From positions 3,038,001 through 3,102,000 of the forward strand of contig JAMPIQ010000002.1 of the NCBI GenBank assembly GCA_024699855.1: a stretch of 64,000 nucleotides of DNA, in the 5' to 3' direction. The stretch's first letter is position 1. Each line of letters begins with the position of its first letter. The DNA is from Aphelenchoides besseyi. Taxonomy: Eukaryota > Nematoda > Chromadorea > Rhabditida > Aphelenchoididae. The notes under the pieces were generated by a model. That model saw only the letters and a list, made by a program, of their open reading frames with translations. It had not been told where the DNA came from and searched no databases. A program made the position numbers and the translations under genes. This document shows, one piece after another, positions 9,401-20,416 of this stretch.

Positions 9401-11020
9401 TGGTGAGGATCATTGAGGGAGAGAAAACGTGAACCGAGCTTTTAGGATCAATTGCTCGTTACGGCGGAAGTGATTGCGATTTTAGTTCCAACACTTTGTG
9501 TCGCTTTTACACCGCATCAGACGAAACATTACGATTCAGACGTGGAACATTTGCTCATCACTCGATTCAGAATCGAAGTTCACAGTTCGGTCGCTTCGAC
9601 GAATCTTTTGCGGTAATTACTCGTCGTCCTTTGGGCTCCATTCCCGAAGGAGATTTCATTTTGATTTCCGAACCGTTCGGAAACACTCCCGACGCTGCGG
9701 CAGTTCTTCAGTCGGACATTCGCTGTCAAGTCGGAAACGGCGATTTGAGTTTCGAGTGAGTTTAACGCGATTACATCTTGCCAATTGGTCTTCTAGTTAC
9801 TGGTCAACTGTTGACGATGTGACACTGAAAGTTTGTACACGCGTTGGTCAAGATCGTCGATGCACTTCGGTGAGTTGAACATAACCGTGAACTCATTTGC
9901 TCTTCAGGATATTGAATATACTCCCGATTCAACCCGGGTTTCCATTCAAATTGTACATCCCGAGAGCGAAAACTTTGTAGTTGAAATTATCATAACCAAT
10001 TTTCAAAGACCGGGAGTTTTTATTTTGGATACCTTAGAAGTAAGTGGTCGTTTATTTTCCAACTGAATTCTTGTTTAAGTATCGAGCCGATTTATGCGAC
10101 ATCACGCCTGAAGAACCGGTGGCCAGAGACGATTTGATTGCATGTCCAAAAGCGTTGAATTTCAATTATTGAACTTTTAGGCTCGTCCTTCATACAACGA
10201 GAATGCCCGTGCATTTGCTCAACCGACCTTCGATCTTGATCGACCGTTGGTTTCGATTGGAGAGTCACTAAAACAAATCGACTCTGATATTAAGCTTCAA
10301 AATGAGTTGCCATCGACAATCATTTCAAGTGTTAACGATCAAAGTTCGCAGCAGCCAAACATTCAAACGCCGTGTGATGCATTGGATTGTAACTTCAACA
10401 GCGGACTCTGTGGTTACTCTCAACCAGACCTAAAACCCAATGTAATTCACAGAAAATGGCAAACAGCAAACACCATAATTGGTGATCTTCAAGTGCCAAA
10501 AACACAAAACGGCAAAGCAACACGAGGTTGTTTTAAGTGAAGTGGAAATTGAACGTCGATTTAGAGGGCTTTGCATTTGTGGGTTTGGACGATCGAGTGG
10601 ACAAATCACGCGGTCGAACTGTTTATGGTAAGTGAAGTTCTTCACTCCAACACATCTGATCGTACCTTAGTGTTGAAATCGCCGGATTTTGAATTGACTG
10701 AAGATTCGACATTGGAGTTCGACATCTTTCGACGTTCCAACGCAATTTCTCTGCAAGTTTGTTTGGACACTCCGGACAATTGTCCCTATGAAGCACCGCC
10801 GTTGAAGAACGAAAAAACGTGGAAAGTTGGAGAAGCAGTTCACTTGCCAAAAAAAACCAAAAATGTAAATCGATTTCTGAGCTCTTCATACGATTCCAAT
10901 TTTCAGATCATTTTTGTTGCAACTCAATGGAAACGATTCAAATGGCTCGCTATTGACAACATCCGTTTGACCAGCTCGTCATGTCCGTTGCCTGCAACAT
11001 CAGAATCAAACATCCTGTGA
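6427..11020 (+). CDS. Secreted multi-MAM-domain extracellular protein
   Basis: Exon 1 (6427-6475) encodes a signal peptide (MISWTLSSFVLVFTF). Exon 2 is 6519-6659, exon 3 starts at 6704, and many further exons follow across 40-60-nt introns. Four MAM-like units repeat the pattern Cys-[DE]-F-x(5-7)-C ... LKVC ... Cys-Pro ... IDNIR/LDS...C: ~6770-7370 (CEFDSEDEHCAW), ~7650-8297 (CDFNHGDSCFY), ~9440-10105 (CDFSSNTLCRF) and ~10376-10995 (CDFNSGLCGY). Ser/Thr/Pro-rich linkers separate them (e.g. 8970-9410). MAM domains mediate adhesion in extracellular or membrane proteins. I see no membrane segment before the stop at 11018-11020; AATAAA follows at ~11029. Doubts: the 8298-8957 gap is long with stops, so two adjacent genes are possible, and the junction near 10150-10183 is unresolved. 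Confidence 0.7.
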
Positions 11021-12186
11021 TTTTCACAATAAAACGTCTTCGTTAAGAGCAAGAAGCTCCGTAGCCATCGCACCGACATCTGTTGCAAGATTATCGGCCA
11101 TGAGCCACTTAACCGCGATGCTCAGTCAACCGCAAACTTGAACGGCGATTTGGCTTCAGCGACCTCAGCCGTTTGCGCAATTGGAAATCGCGTAAATTGT
11201 TTCTTTTATAAAATCCCGCCACTTCTTCAAGGATTAGTACGAGGTGTGGAATTCGACGCTCATGAGTGAAAACACGCGCCGACCAATTAGACCGGAAGTC
11301 GGACGTTTCTTTCGGAATGAGCGGCAATTCCGTCGACATCAAGGACGTGGATTTGTTGAGCGGCTTTGGGTTAAAGCAATTGCCGCATTACGACAATCAC
11401 AAGTTAAACAAACAGTCCAATTAACGAACCGTTCACTCGAAAAGTTAACAGACGACTCAACAGCATAGCTTGTTCGAACGTTTGCACAGTTTGAGCAGAA
11501 ACTTTCTTAAACCGATCGCTCGCCCTCAACCGCCAATTTGTTTTCATTGTGCTCGAACATCTGTCGTTACGTAATTGCAATTGGAATAACCTGCAAAGTC
11601 AAACCAAAACAATCGAAATTCGCACACAACGGTCAATTATCGTCGAATGAGGACGCGCGAGAGAAGTTGCTTCTCAACCGCTGATTGTGATCTCCGTTGC
11701 TTCGGAATGTTGGCAGCTGAGACGGATATAAAACACTTGTTTTCGTAAACGGAAATCCTGACTGTTACCGTACTCACTCACTCTCGTATACGATCTCGAA
11801 GTCGACCGGTTTGACACTCGTTAAGTTCTCAGTTGCGTAATTTTTTGCCGACAATTTCTGTCGCAACGATTTTTACGTGCAGCTACCAATTAGTTCGAGA
11901 ATCTCATAACCGTATGTCCAACGTCAAGTGCTGCATCGTTACTTGTAATTCGAGTCCGTGGGGCGGTTCGAGAATGAGAAGCGCGACGAGAACGGCAATC
12001 TGAAATTGCGATTCTCAAAAGCCAATTAGCTGAACGAATGGTCGCGTATCCCACTGCAATCCGAACCACACAACGGTCATTTGTTTCCGATTCCACGGAC
12101 ACGCCTTCTTTGCGTACGGTAGTCAATGGTCATAACGGAGTGATCAAACAGCTCACTTGTTTTCTTCTCATTTTTCTACGTTTCAG
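11021..12186. other. Intergenic region upstream of the SIX homeobox gene
   Basis: No protein family is recognised. Frames of 70-80 codons exist on both strands but look random. A TTTCTACGTTTCAG acceptor at 12173-12186 borders the homeobox exon, so an upstream exon or a trans-splice outron may lie here. Confidence 0.35.
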
Positions 12187-13158
12187 CACGTAAATTTGAG
12201 AGATCTGCATCGTCTTCAATCGCCGTTCAACCCGCCGGATTTCTCGTTTTCCAAACGTGCCGCACGAGGTCGAATTATGCAGAAGCATCAGTTGCAACAT
12301 GTCCATCGCTCAAATGATGACGAGCTTTCTGGCTTTAACGATTACGATCCATTTAAGTTGTTTGAAGAGGCAACGGCTGCTTCACGTTTGATTAGCTCAT
12401 CTGCATTCCATGTTCCATTTCAACAACCGACTTACGGATCGTATACACGATCACAAGCGTCGTGTATTTGTCGAACTCTACACCTGAATCAAAACGGCAA
12501 ACAGTTGAGTGAGTTCTTCGATGCTCACCAGCAACTTCGACAGCTCTGTGATCTGGTGAACTACGAAAGTACGGAGGAAGAGGTACACATCTACGCTGCT
12601 TATCTGTACACTCTCTTCTATCGTGGGCAATTCGATGAGCTTCGTGCTGAATTTGAACGTTCACGAGTGAAAGAAGCATATCATTCGGAACTACAAGAAT
12701 TGTGGTACGAAATGGTTTATGCAGAAGATGAGCGACGGAAGAACAAGAAACTCGGGTTAGTGCACGAATAATGACTGTCTTATTACTTTATTATATAGGC
12801 CCGTAGACAAGTACAGACTTCGACATAAACATCCGCCACCACTGTCAATTTGGGACGGTCAGAAAATCGTTTATTCGTTTAAAGAAGGCCAACGTTCCGT
12901 GAGTTTATAAGTTCGGCGGTGAGTTTACTTGCGTTTTAGATTCTCTTTCAATGCTATAATGCAAATCCATATCCAAAACCGGACGAGAAAAGCGAAATCG
13001 CGAGACTTACTGGACTTCGACTGCAACAGGTGAATTTTTGATTGAGGTCCTCTGTTGACGAATTGATTTAGATTTCTAATTGGTTCAAGAACCGTCGTCA
13101 ACGAGACAAACCCAATCCAAAAGCACCTGCAGTTCTTGAAGTACCATTTTCCTTTTAA
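12187..13158 (+). CDS. SIX-class homeobox transcription factor
   Basis: Sine oculis/SIX family DNA-binding regulator. Exons: 12187-12755, 12797-12898, 12940-13029 and 13072-13158. The SIX domain runs from [10 protein letters not shown] through [14 protein letters not shown] to [15 protein letters not shown] and SIWDG. The homeodomain follows: [51 protein letters not shown]. Lys at homeodomain position 50 (WFKN) is the SIX hallmark, and GPVDKYR is closest to the SIX4/5 type (nematode unc-39 group), but the family is only tentatively placed. The protein ends just after the homeodomain (VPFSF, stop 13156-13158). The start is uncertain: the frame is open from the acceptor at 12186 and the first ATG is 12277, so a 5' exon may be missing. 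Several normally fixed SIX-domain positions differ, suggesting fast evolution. Confidence 0.85.
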
Positions 13159-13735
13159 TACCAAGTTTCTTTGTGTTTGTCCGGTCGTTTTTGGATCTCC
13201 ATTTGCCTTCAAAATTCTCGAATAAACTTGTCTTTACGATCGAATATTCGCAAAACTGTTTCCGTTGAATGCTCGGCTTCTAAACGCGAAATCACAAAAA
13301 CTGCACGAAATGAATTCACCTTTTCGAAGCACCTAATTTCGTATATTCTTCGACCGACAGAATAAGCCGCTGTTCGTGTCCATTGCGAATTCTCGATCAA
13401 TGGATACTCTCGACATACGAAAAGTGCGTCTCGTCTGGAAAGTCGGGTAGTGCGTCCATGCATTGACACGAGAAAGCGGAAGTGAGAGACGAGCGGTGGT
13501 TATAACGCATCATCGTCACTAGACTGAAGATTCTTTTATGCACATTCTTCAGACTTCTGGATTCCACATCTACAGTTTTTGTCAAAATATTCCTTTTTCC
13601 TAAACGATAAGACGACAAAGTTTCAAGAATTCTGTTTTTCAGATTTACAAATGATCACAAAAAAGTTCAATTAACATCTCAAGGTAAATGATTTCGCGTT
13701 GTACGTTTAGCTTTCGAGATTTCAGAACAACTAAA
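13159..13735. other. Intergenic stretch and lin-23 upstream region
   Basis: Nothing coding is supported. A TTTCAG acceptor at 13720-13725 lies 10 nt before the lin-23 start codon and probably marks the trans-splice site. Confidence 0.45.
13724..13725 (+). promoter_or_regulatory. Probable spliced-leader acceptor for lin-23
   Basis: GAGATTTCAG|AACAACTAAA-ATG. There is no in-frame coding exon upstream and the distance to ATG 13736 is 10 nt. The same arrangement occurs before ATG in rpl-10 (AG 42873-42874), ICMT (41449-41450), the MATH-BTB gene (50229-50230), the cystatin (54537-54538), lipase 1 (AG directly touching ATG 31076) and cua-1 (minus, AG 40945-40944). Confidence 0.6.
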
Positions 13736-15964
13736 ATGAACAAGGAGAATGGTGTTAAGAAGATCGAGACTGGGGTGTGTTCTCCGATTTCAGATTCACT
13801 GATTTTTGTTCAGGGATCATCCACCACCGATTTGATGGCGTATTTGACAATTGATTCCCAAGATAAAATATTCAATCATCTGTACATTGACCAACGCGAC
13901 GACATACTCAAAGTAGGGAGTTTTTGTTTGCTTGTTTTCCTCTAATCAATATTCAGAAATTTTCCGTCTGGTCCGATCAAGAACAAATTGATTTTGTGAA
14001 GAATCTGCTTCAAGTCATGTCTCATCATCAGCATACGCAAATCGAGGAGTTCTTTCAGCCAATGTTGAAACGTGATTTCATCACCCATCTACCAAGTATG
14101 TTGCTTTTACTCGAATGAAAACAACTTCAACGTTTAGGCGAGTTCTCTTACCGCATTCTTTCACTTTTGGATGCCAAATCGTTGCTCGCTTGTGCACTCG
14201 TGAGTAAGAGTTGGAGACGTGTTGTTGCCCAAGGAAAATTGTGGCGAAGTTTGATCGAACATAAAGTTCGAACTGATTCGGTTTGGCACGGACTGAGTGA
14301 ACGTCGTGGATGGTCAGTTGACGAGCGGTCGTCAATTGAAGTTGTTTGATGGTTTCAGGAAGAAGTTTCTGTTCGTGTCCAGTGAACAGGCGACCGCTCT
14401 CATTCATCAGGTTCTGGCAAACTCACCCGACTTCGATCCGTCTATGATCAGCAACAAGGATTCATACGAGATTCAGCACGAGTTTTACTGCAACTTGTAT
14501 CCGCAAATCACCGACGACATAATGTGCCTCGAAGCGAATTGGAAGAACGGACGACACCGACTTCAGCGTATTAACTGTGAATCCGAAAACAGCAAAGGTA
14601 ACCGTTCGATTGTTTTCGATTATATTCGTTGTTTAAGGAGTTTACTGTTTGCAATACGACGACCAGAAAATAATCTCCGGTTTGCGTGATACGACAATTA
14701 AAATTTGGCGGCGAAACGATTTGAACTGCGAAAAACGACTTGCCGGTCATTCGGGTTCTGTCCTGTGTCTTCAATACGATGAGCGGATCATTGTCAGTGG
14801 AAGTAGTGATTCGACGGTTCGGTATGTTCAACAGAGTTTTTTGAGATCTCTCGATTGTTCTATAGGATTTGGGATGTGGACACCGGTGATGAGTTGAACA
14901 CGTTGATTCATCACAGCGAAGCGGTTTTGCATTTACGTTTCACGAATGGAATGCTCGTTACATGTTCGAAAGATCGCTCGATTGCTGTTTGGGATATGGT
15001 CACTCCACGGCAAATCAATTTGCGTCGAGTTCTACTGGGTCATCGAGCAGCAGTCAACGTCGTGGATTTCAATCATACGTACATTGTCTCGGCAAGTGGT
15101 GACCGTACAATCAAGGTTTGGAGTGCCGATTCGTGCGAGTACGTACGAACACTGAACGGTCATACGCGTGGAATCGCGTGTTTGCAATATCGTGATCGAT
15201 TGGTTGTGTCGGGTTCGAGTGATAATACAATACGGTATGTTAACTTCGATGTTCAAAAATTTCATTTTTGTTTTAGATTATGGGACATTGAAACGGGTAT
15301 GTTCGAGAGCAGGAATCGAAATACAATCTGAAAACGGGAACTTCGAATTTGTTCTTTAGGTAATTGTCTGAGAACATTGGACGGACATGACGAGTTGGTC
15401 AGATGCATACGCTTCGACAAGAAGCGAATTGTGTCTGGAGCTTACGATGGGTAGGCAGTTTGTTTGAATGTGAATTGATTGAAAAGTTCCAGAAAAATCA
15501 AAGTTTGGGACTTGAAAGCCGCGTTGGATCCGCATTCTCCGACGAATTCTATTTGTTTGAAAACGTTAACCGTATGCTTACTTCGAATATCCTTTTTACA
15601 TTAAAAGTTTCAGGAACACACGGGTCGAGTTTTTCGCTTGCAATTTGACGACTTCCAAATTGTCAGCAGTTCACACGACGATACGATTCTCATTTGGGAT
15701 TTCTTGAACGAACATCCACCACAACCCGGCGATTTGGGCGTTCGCCAACGACGACAAGCGGCCGCACGTCAACGAATTACGTTGCACTTGGGCAATGCGG
15801 GTGATGGACCGCCGAATGCACAATATCAACTCGGCGATGTGCTCAATGGGATTGCAAATCAAATGGAAGTGGATGAGCCGCCACACGATGAAGCCTCGGA
15901 ATCCGATTCCGCTTCTGATGATGAGGTGCCAATACTTCAGCCGTTGGATGGTGGTGATATCTGA
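13736..15964 (+). CDS. lin-23: Beta-TrCP F-box/WD40 substrate receptor (LIN-23)
   Basis: SCF ubiquitin-ligase receptor that recognises phospho-degrons (beta-catenin type). Eleven exons with clean junctions: 13736-13774, 13814-13912, 13957-14095, 14138-14312, 14359-14597, 14638-14821, 14866-15234, 15277-15296, 15360-15450, 15493-15571 and 15614-15964. Order: an N-terminal dimerisation segment, an F-box ([28 protein letters not shown]), then seven WD repeats that are almost vertebrate-like ([94 protein letters not shown]). The SGLRD arginine and neighbouring degron contacts are present. A ~75-residue acidic tail ([18 protein letters not shown]) follows the propeller, longer than in vertebrates and like the nematode protein. 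Confidence 0.96.
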
Positions 15965-16565
15965 AGCTTAAGTTGTGCTTAATCAGTTGTTTCTCAAGTT
16001 GACTATCCTAAAGCTTTCCATTCTTTCTATCTTATTGGGTTATCATGTGGATATTCTCCTTCCAATTTCCTCAATTTTTTCAACGGCCGAATTATGCCAT
16101 TAACGACAAGTCTGATGATTTGTGATCATCGTCCCATTGCTCATCTTTCTCATTTACTACAACTCGTGCATTGTCCCAAACAATATGACACTCGAGTTAA
16201 TGGGTATCTGTTAATTTAAGTTTCTTAAAGAACTGTTTCTAACTTTTTGTTGTTGTTGTCGTGGGATGTCTGTGATGTTTCAAAGTTGCCTTTCATGATT
16301 TCATTATAATTTGCAAATGTTCGTCAATTCATCAATAAAACGTGTTGCATCAAGCCCAGTCAAATTGACACGAATATACTCTCAGTTGCGTAGTTTAGTG
16401 AGAAAAGAGAATAAAAAGTGTAGTATTGACTACTTAGATTTTAGATTAAGATCGACGCGCAGCTTTTTTCTCATGGAGTTCATAGAGTTCGAGACCCCAA
16501 CAAGTTGAGTTAAATGTTTTCGTTCGGCAGCTTCAAGAGATCTGCGTATTCCTATGAGCATGATC
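15965..16565. other. lin-23 3' region
   Basis: Probable 3' UTR of lin-23 and intergenic DNA. An AATAAA is at ~16334-16339. Frames here show no domain. Confidence 0.4.
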
Positions 16566-16873
16566 GCAGCAAAATTGTTCTCAACACGAAACTCGTTGTT
16601 CCTGTAATGTTTGTTGGTCGTCAATTTCGTCACGAACTGCCGGAAATGAGACAAAATACCGCGAAGAGACTCAACGGTCGAATGAGTCAGCGAACAGACG
16701 ACTAAAACGTGAGAAATCAGTTGAACAAAACACTTGGACTGACAAAGCCCTTCGTATAGTCATGGAGAGATATGGGATTTATTGTAAGAATTGGCTTAGA
16801 CAAAGTGTGCTTATTGGTCGTCATGGAGGCGAGTTCGAAGAAATAACTGTATGGTTGGAACAAGAAAAATGAT
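16566..16873 (+). other. Open frame without start codon, possible exon
   Basis: About 100 codons are open between TGA (~16563) and TGA (~16871). The reading is charged and protein-like, ending RRLKREKSVEQ, RIVMERYGIYCKNWLRQS, GGEFEEITVWLEQEK. It has no ATG near its start, so it would need an upstream exon or be a decayed transposon-type ORF. No family is recognised. Overlapping ATG-led frames (e.g. 16514-16705) are weaker. Confidence 0.22.
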
Positions 16874-17936
16874 GATTTACGTAAAGCCGTTTGAATTAGT
16901 TTCCATTAGAATGTTTGTATGTAAACTCGTTTTTAAATTGCATTTTTAGTGGAAGTTTTGCTAATCCCCTAGGTTGATGAGTTTGTTTCGATACAACGTG
17001 AAGCAGCAGAACGAAACAAGCTTCCGAATCTTTCCATCGTGAATACAAAAAACAAATTCAACTAAACACTCTAATTCTTTGGGTGACTCCTTTAGGTGCG
17101 GTTGCATCAAGAGTTTGAGTCATAATCGGTCATAAAATCTTGCGCGTCTTATCAGCAATCGGTCTTCCGATTCGTTTGTTGTGTCTTGCTATTAGTTTTC
17201 AATTGACACTTTAGACTTCGGAAGCGACAAACGACGACGTTTAAGTCCATCTCATGGATCGGATCTTTGGCCACAGGCATCTGATCGTCATATCATGTAA
17301 GTGTTCTTCTACGGCAAGAGGGCTGGAACGAAGGAGCGATCGCTTAAACGACATTTGCGGCTTTCCGTTGACTCCTCGTTTATTCCCGCCTCGTTTATCG
17401 GCGGACGGATCGCCCGAAGTAGTTGGTTGTCGGCAGTGTTTCTCGGCGTTTTCGCTTTCGATCGATCGGCGCGCATCTTTCGTTTCGACTTCTGACGACG
17501 CGATTCGTAGGAATTGGTGGAACGGCACACCAATTGGACTGCCGAGATTTGAAAAGTTTTTGTCGTCGATTCCGTCGACGGATTTCAATTTTAATCGAAA
17601 TGTTTGAGGAAAATTTGGGGCGTCAGTTTCGCACGTCATTTGCTCGCGTTTGGTCATCTGGAGATCCGCCCATTTGGGATGATGATAACCATTCGAAGAT
17701 CCTCCGATTAGTTCGTTTATTTCCGCTCATTTACGCCGCAAACTCGACGACCGTTTTTGAACGATTTCAGCGAAATTGCGTTTCGGGTCAACAGATTTTG
17801 ACTCCTGCTGTGATCCTTTTGTCGTATAATTTGAATTGAGGTCGCACGGAAATAGCGACTTGATATCTTTTTGCTCGTTTACCCTCCAATTTGCCTTACA
17901 ACATCACGTTTGCAGGCCATCAGCCGTCGTAGCGGC
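16874..17936. other. Region with long overlapping frames on both strands, no assignment
   Basis: Between 17240 and 17840 the DNA is more GC-rich than its surroundings and open on both strands: plus 17254-17607 and 17423-17839, minus 17241-17657 (138 codons). None shows a recognised motif. They may be chance effects of GC-rich sequence with few stops, a CpG-rich promoter area for the gene at 17937, or a fast-evolving gene. Confidence 0.3.
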
Positions 17937-18984
17937 ATGACAAGACTGTTCATTCTACCGGGCATTTTCGCAACCGCAACTTTGGCTCTATGGTTGATGT
18001 TAACTTGTGCTCCAGGAACACAAAGCAGTGAAAAACGTAGGTTTCCATAGTCCAGTCGACTTCACTAGTCAACATTTGATATTCTAATTGATGCCTATAG
18101 TACGAATGCAGGTTTTAAACAACTTTTTTTCAGAAGGGTTATCACGATTTGAGTTGCCGACTCAATTCGACAATTTCACGGTGATTGCCGTTCGTTTTCG
18201 TGAATATAGAGATCAACATTACTTTTACATTGTTACTGTTTTCATTAGTGCATACCTTTACAAACAAACTTTTGCGATTCCCGGTTCGTTTCTGTTGGTA
18301 AGTTCAATGCAATAGAACCAACAACTGAGTTGTTCTTTCAACAGAACATTATCGCCGGAGCTCTTTTTGATATGTGGGCCGGATTCTTTCTTGTGTGTTT
18401 CTTAACAACCTGTGGATCAACACTTTGTTACCTGTTCAGCGAGATGTTTGGTCGGGAATACGTACTTTACTACTTCGGCGAACGTATTACATACCTTCAA
18501 CAAAAAGTTTGTTTGACCTTCAAATATTGGTTTGTAGTCGAGGATTTAGGTCGATGACAATTCTCACCGACTTTTACCCTTCTTGCTGTTTGCTCGTATG
18601 TTTCCGATTTCTCCGAGTTGGTTGCTAAACATCGTTGCTCCATTTTTGAATATTCCACTACCAATTTTCGCTTTTTCTGCACTAATCGGTAAGACCCGAA
18701 CCATCGGACGATTGCTCCAATTGGGTTTTAGGTTTGGCTCCGTACAATTTCATTTGCGTTCAAGCGGGTTTCATTCTTTCGGACTTGAAAAGTTGGGATG
18801 ATGTGTTCAGCACGGCTACAATGCTCAAATTGTGTTCGTTTGCACTGCTTCCGCTAGCTTATGCAATGTTCGTAAGACCGAGGACGAGAGTAAGTCGAAT
18901 AGAAGGTCTCCGAAAACTTACTATCAGCTTCAGATAACGTCGATCACAGTGCTTCCAAGGCCGCGTCAAATCGAGTTGATTTGA
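17937..18984 (+). CDS. TMEM41/VTT-domain (DedA-type) multi-pass membrane protein
   Basis: Closest by eye to TMEM41A. VTT-domain proteins of the endoplasmic reticulum scramble lipids and take part in autophagosome formation and lipoprotein biogenesis; for TMEM41A itself the role is less clear. Exons: 17937-18036, 18134-18298, 18346-18506, 18550-18688, 18732-18889 and 18934-18984, all in frame. N-terminal signal anchor (FILPGIFATATLALWLMLTC), then the VTT core: YLYKQTFAIPGSFLLNIIAG with the family's re-entrant Phe/Gly-rich loop, ARMFPISPSWLLNIVAPFLN (RxFPxxPxWxxN signature), and GLAPYNFICVQAG. It ends with a short basic tail and TGA at 18982-18984. The length (~257 aa) is normal for the family. 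Confidence 0.9.
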
Positions 18985-20416
18985 TGGGTTTTCGTTGTCA
19001 TTCTTCTTTAGTTTTCTATTGCTGCCATTTTCCGGGTTTCTGTAGTGCACGGTGCTCACCTCTTAGCCATTGACCAAAAGCCGGAAATTAAGTCAGATCT
19101 TCACTTCTCGATCGTCTTTCGTAACATTTCGGCCTTTCACTCGCCTCGGGGCAACGACCAAGCGCATCTTCACGTATTGACCGCAGTTTTCAAAAAAACC
19201 AGTCGATGGTTTCGATCATCAACGTGCGTCTGATCGCGAAAAACACTCCCAATGGTCATCTCTTGTCGTGTGATTAGCCGCGTGTATTTCTTAACCGCAA
19301 TTCATCCCAAAGATCTCCGTCAGTTTGTTATCCCGTTGTTTATTTGTAAAGTAAAAACGCCCACAACCACATTTATCGTTTGATTTACGACATGCCTCAG
19401 GCAAAATTCGGGAATAAGCTCATGATCATCATTAATACCAACCGCGAAACCCAAGTGATTGGTAGTGACGTCAACAGTTGGGTTTATGTGGAATTCGCGA
19501 ACATCAAATTTACTTTACGCCGACGATAATGCGAGTGTGAAATGCGTTGACCACCAGTTTCGATCTTTTAACCGTCGAATAAAAAAGTAAAAGAAATCGA
19601 CTGATGAGTATGTGTTTCGGCAATCGCTGCCACAATTCTTCAGTGATGAACGGCATGAAGGAAGCAAGAAGTCGAAGCACAGTATCCAAACATAAATACA
19701 GAACCTTTCGAACAGTTGTTATTGCATTCTCATCTCCTGAAATCTTTGTTGCAAGAACAACAAGTTTTGTTTAGCTGATTTTCCAACTCCTTTCACACTT
19801 CCGAGATGGAAGTCGCACAACTCGAATCAGAGTTTGTATGTCGCTTGTGCGGCTTATTCGAATTTGCAGGTTGACAGACCGATTTCTCATTGTGTCACGA
19901 TGAATCAAACGTTACAGAATCCACTTGTCAATAGAGATTTCAGATTCAGTTAGCTAAAAGTCACGATTTAAAGCACAAAACCAACTCATCAATAACGTCA
20001 AATTTAGTCGACGGTTTGAAATCGTTGCCAGATTGCATGAACGTGAATCGTGTTCCTTGCCACAATTTGTCACAAAAATTGCGATAACCAAACACACTTT
20101 GCACATCCAAATTGATATCACCGCTTTGGCGAGTGTATGCGAGAAGTGCGAAACGTAACGCATCAGTTCCACATTCCGGAATTTCGTTTGGATAATCTGC
20201 ACTTCTACGGCTTTAGCAGTTGCCACTTCTCTGAATTCAAACAGATCTGTGGTTTTTCGGGATTTGGAATGTTCGACCTCCCTGGTGAATTCACTTTTAG
20301 GCGAATTGCCTATTGTTTGGGTCAATTGAATGAAATACGAAACAATTGAAAATTTAATTGTACAGCCGAAAAAGAAACCGATTGATGAGTATCTGATATG
20401 CATAACCGAGTTGTGA
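18985..20416. other. Intergenic, nothing recognised
   Basis: Convergent gap between the TMEM41-like gene and the globin. Short frames only; AATAAA is at ~19577-19582 on the plus strand. No RNA gene or repeat is seen. Confidence 0.4.

Noticed and set aside
14081..14407. 108-codon minus frame over lin-23
   Set aside because: Antisense shadow of well-supported lin-23 exons.
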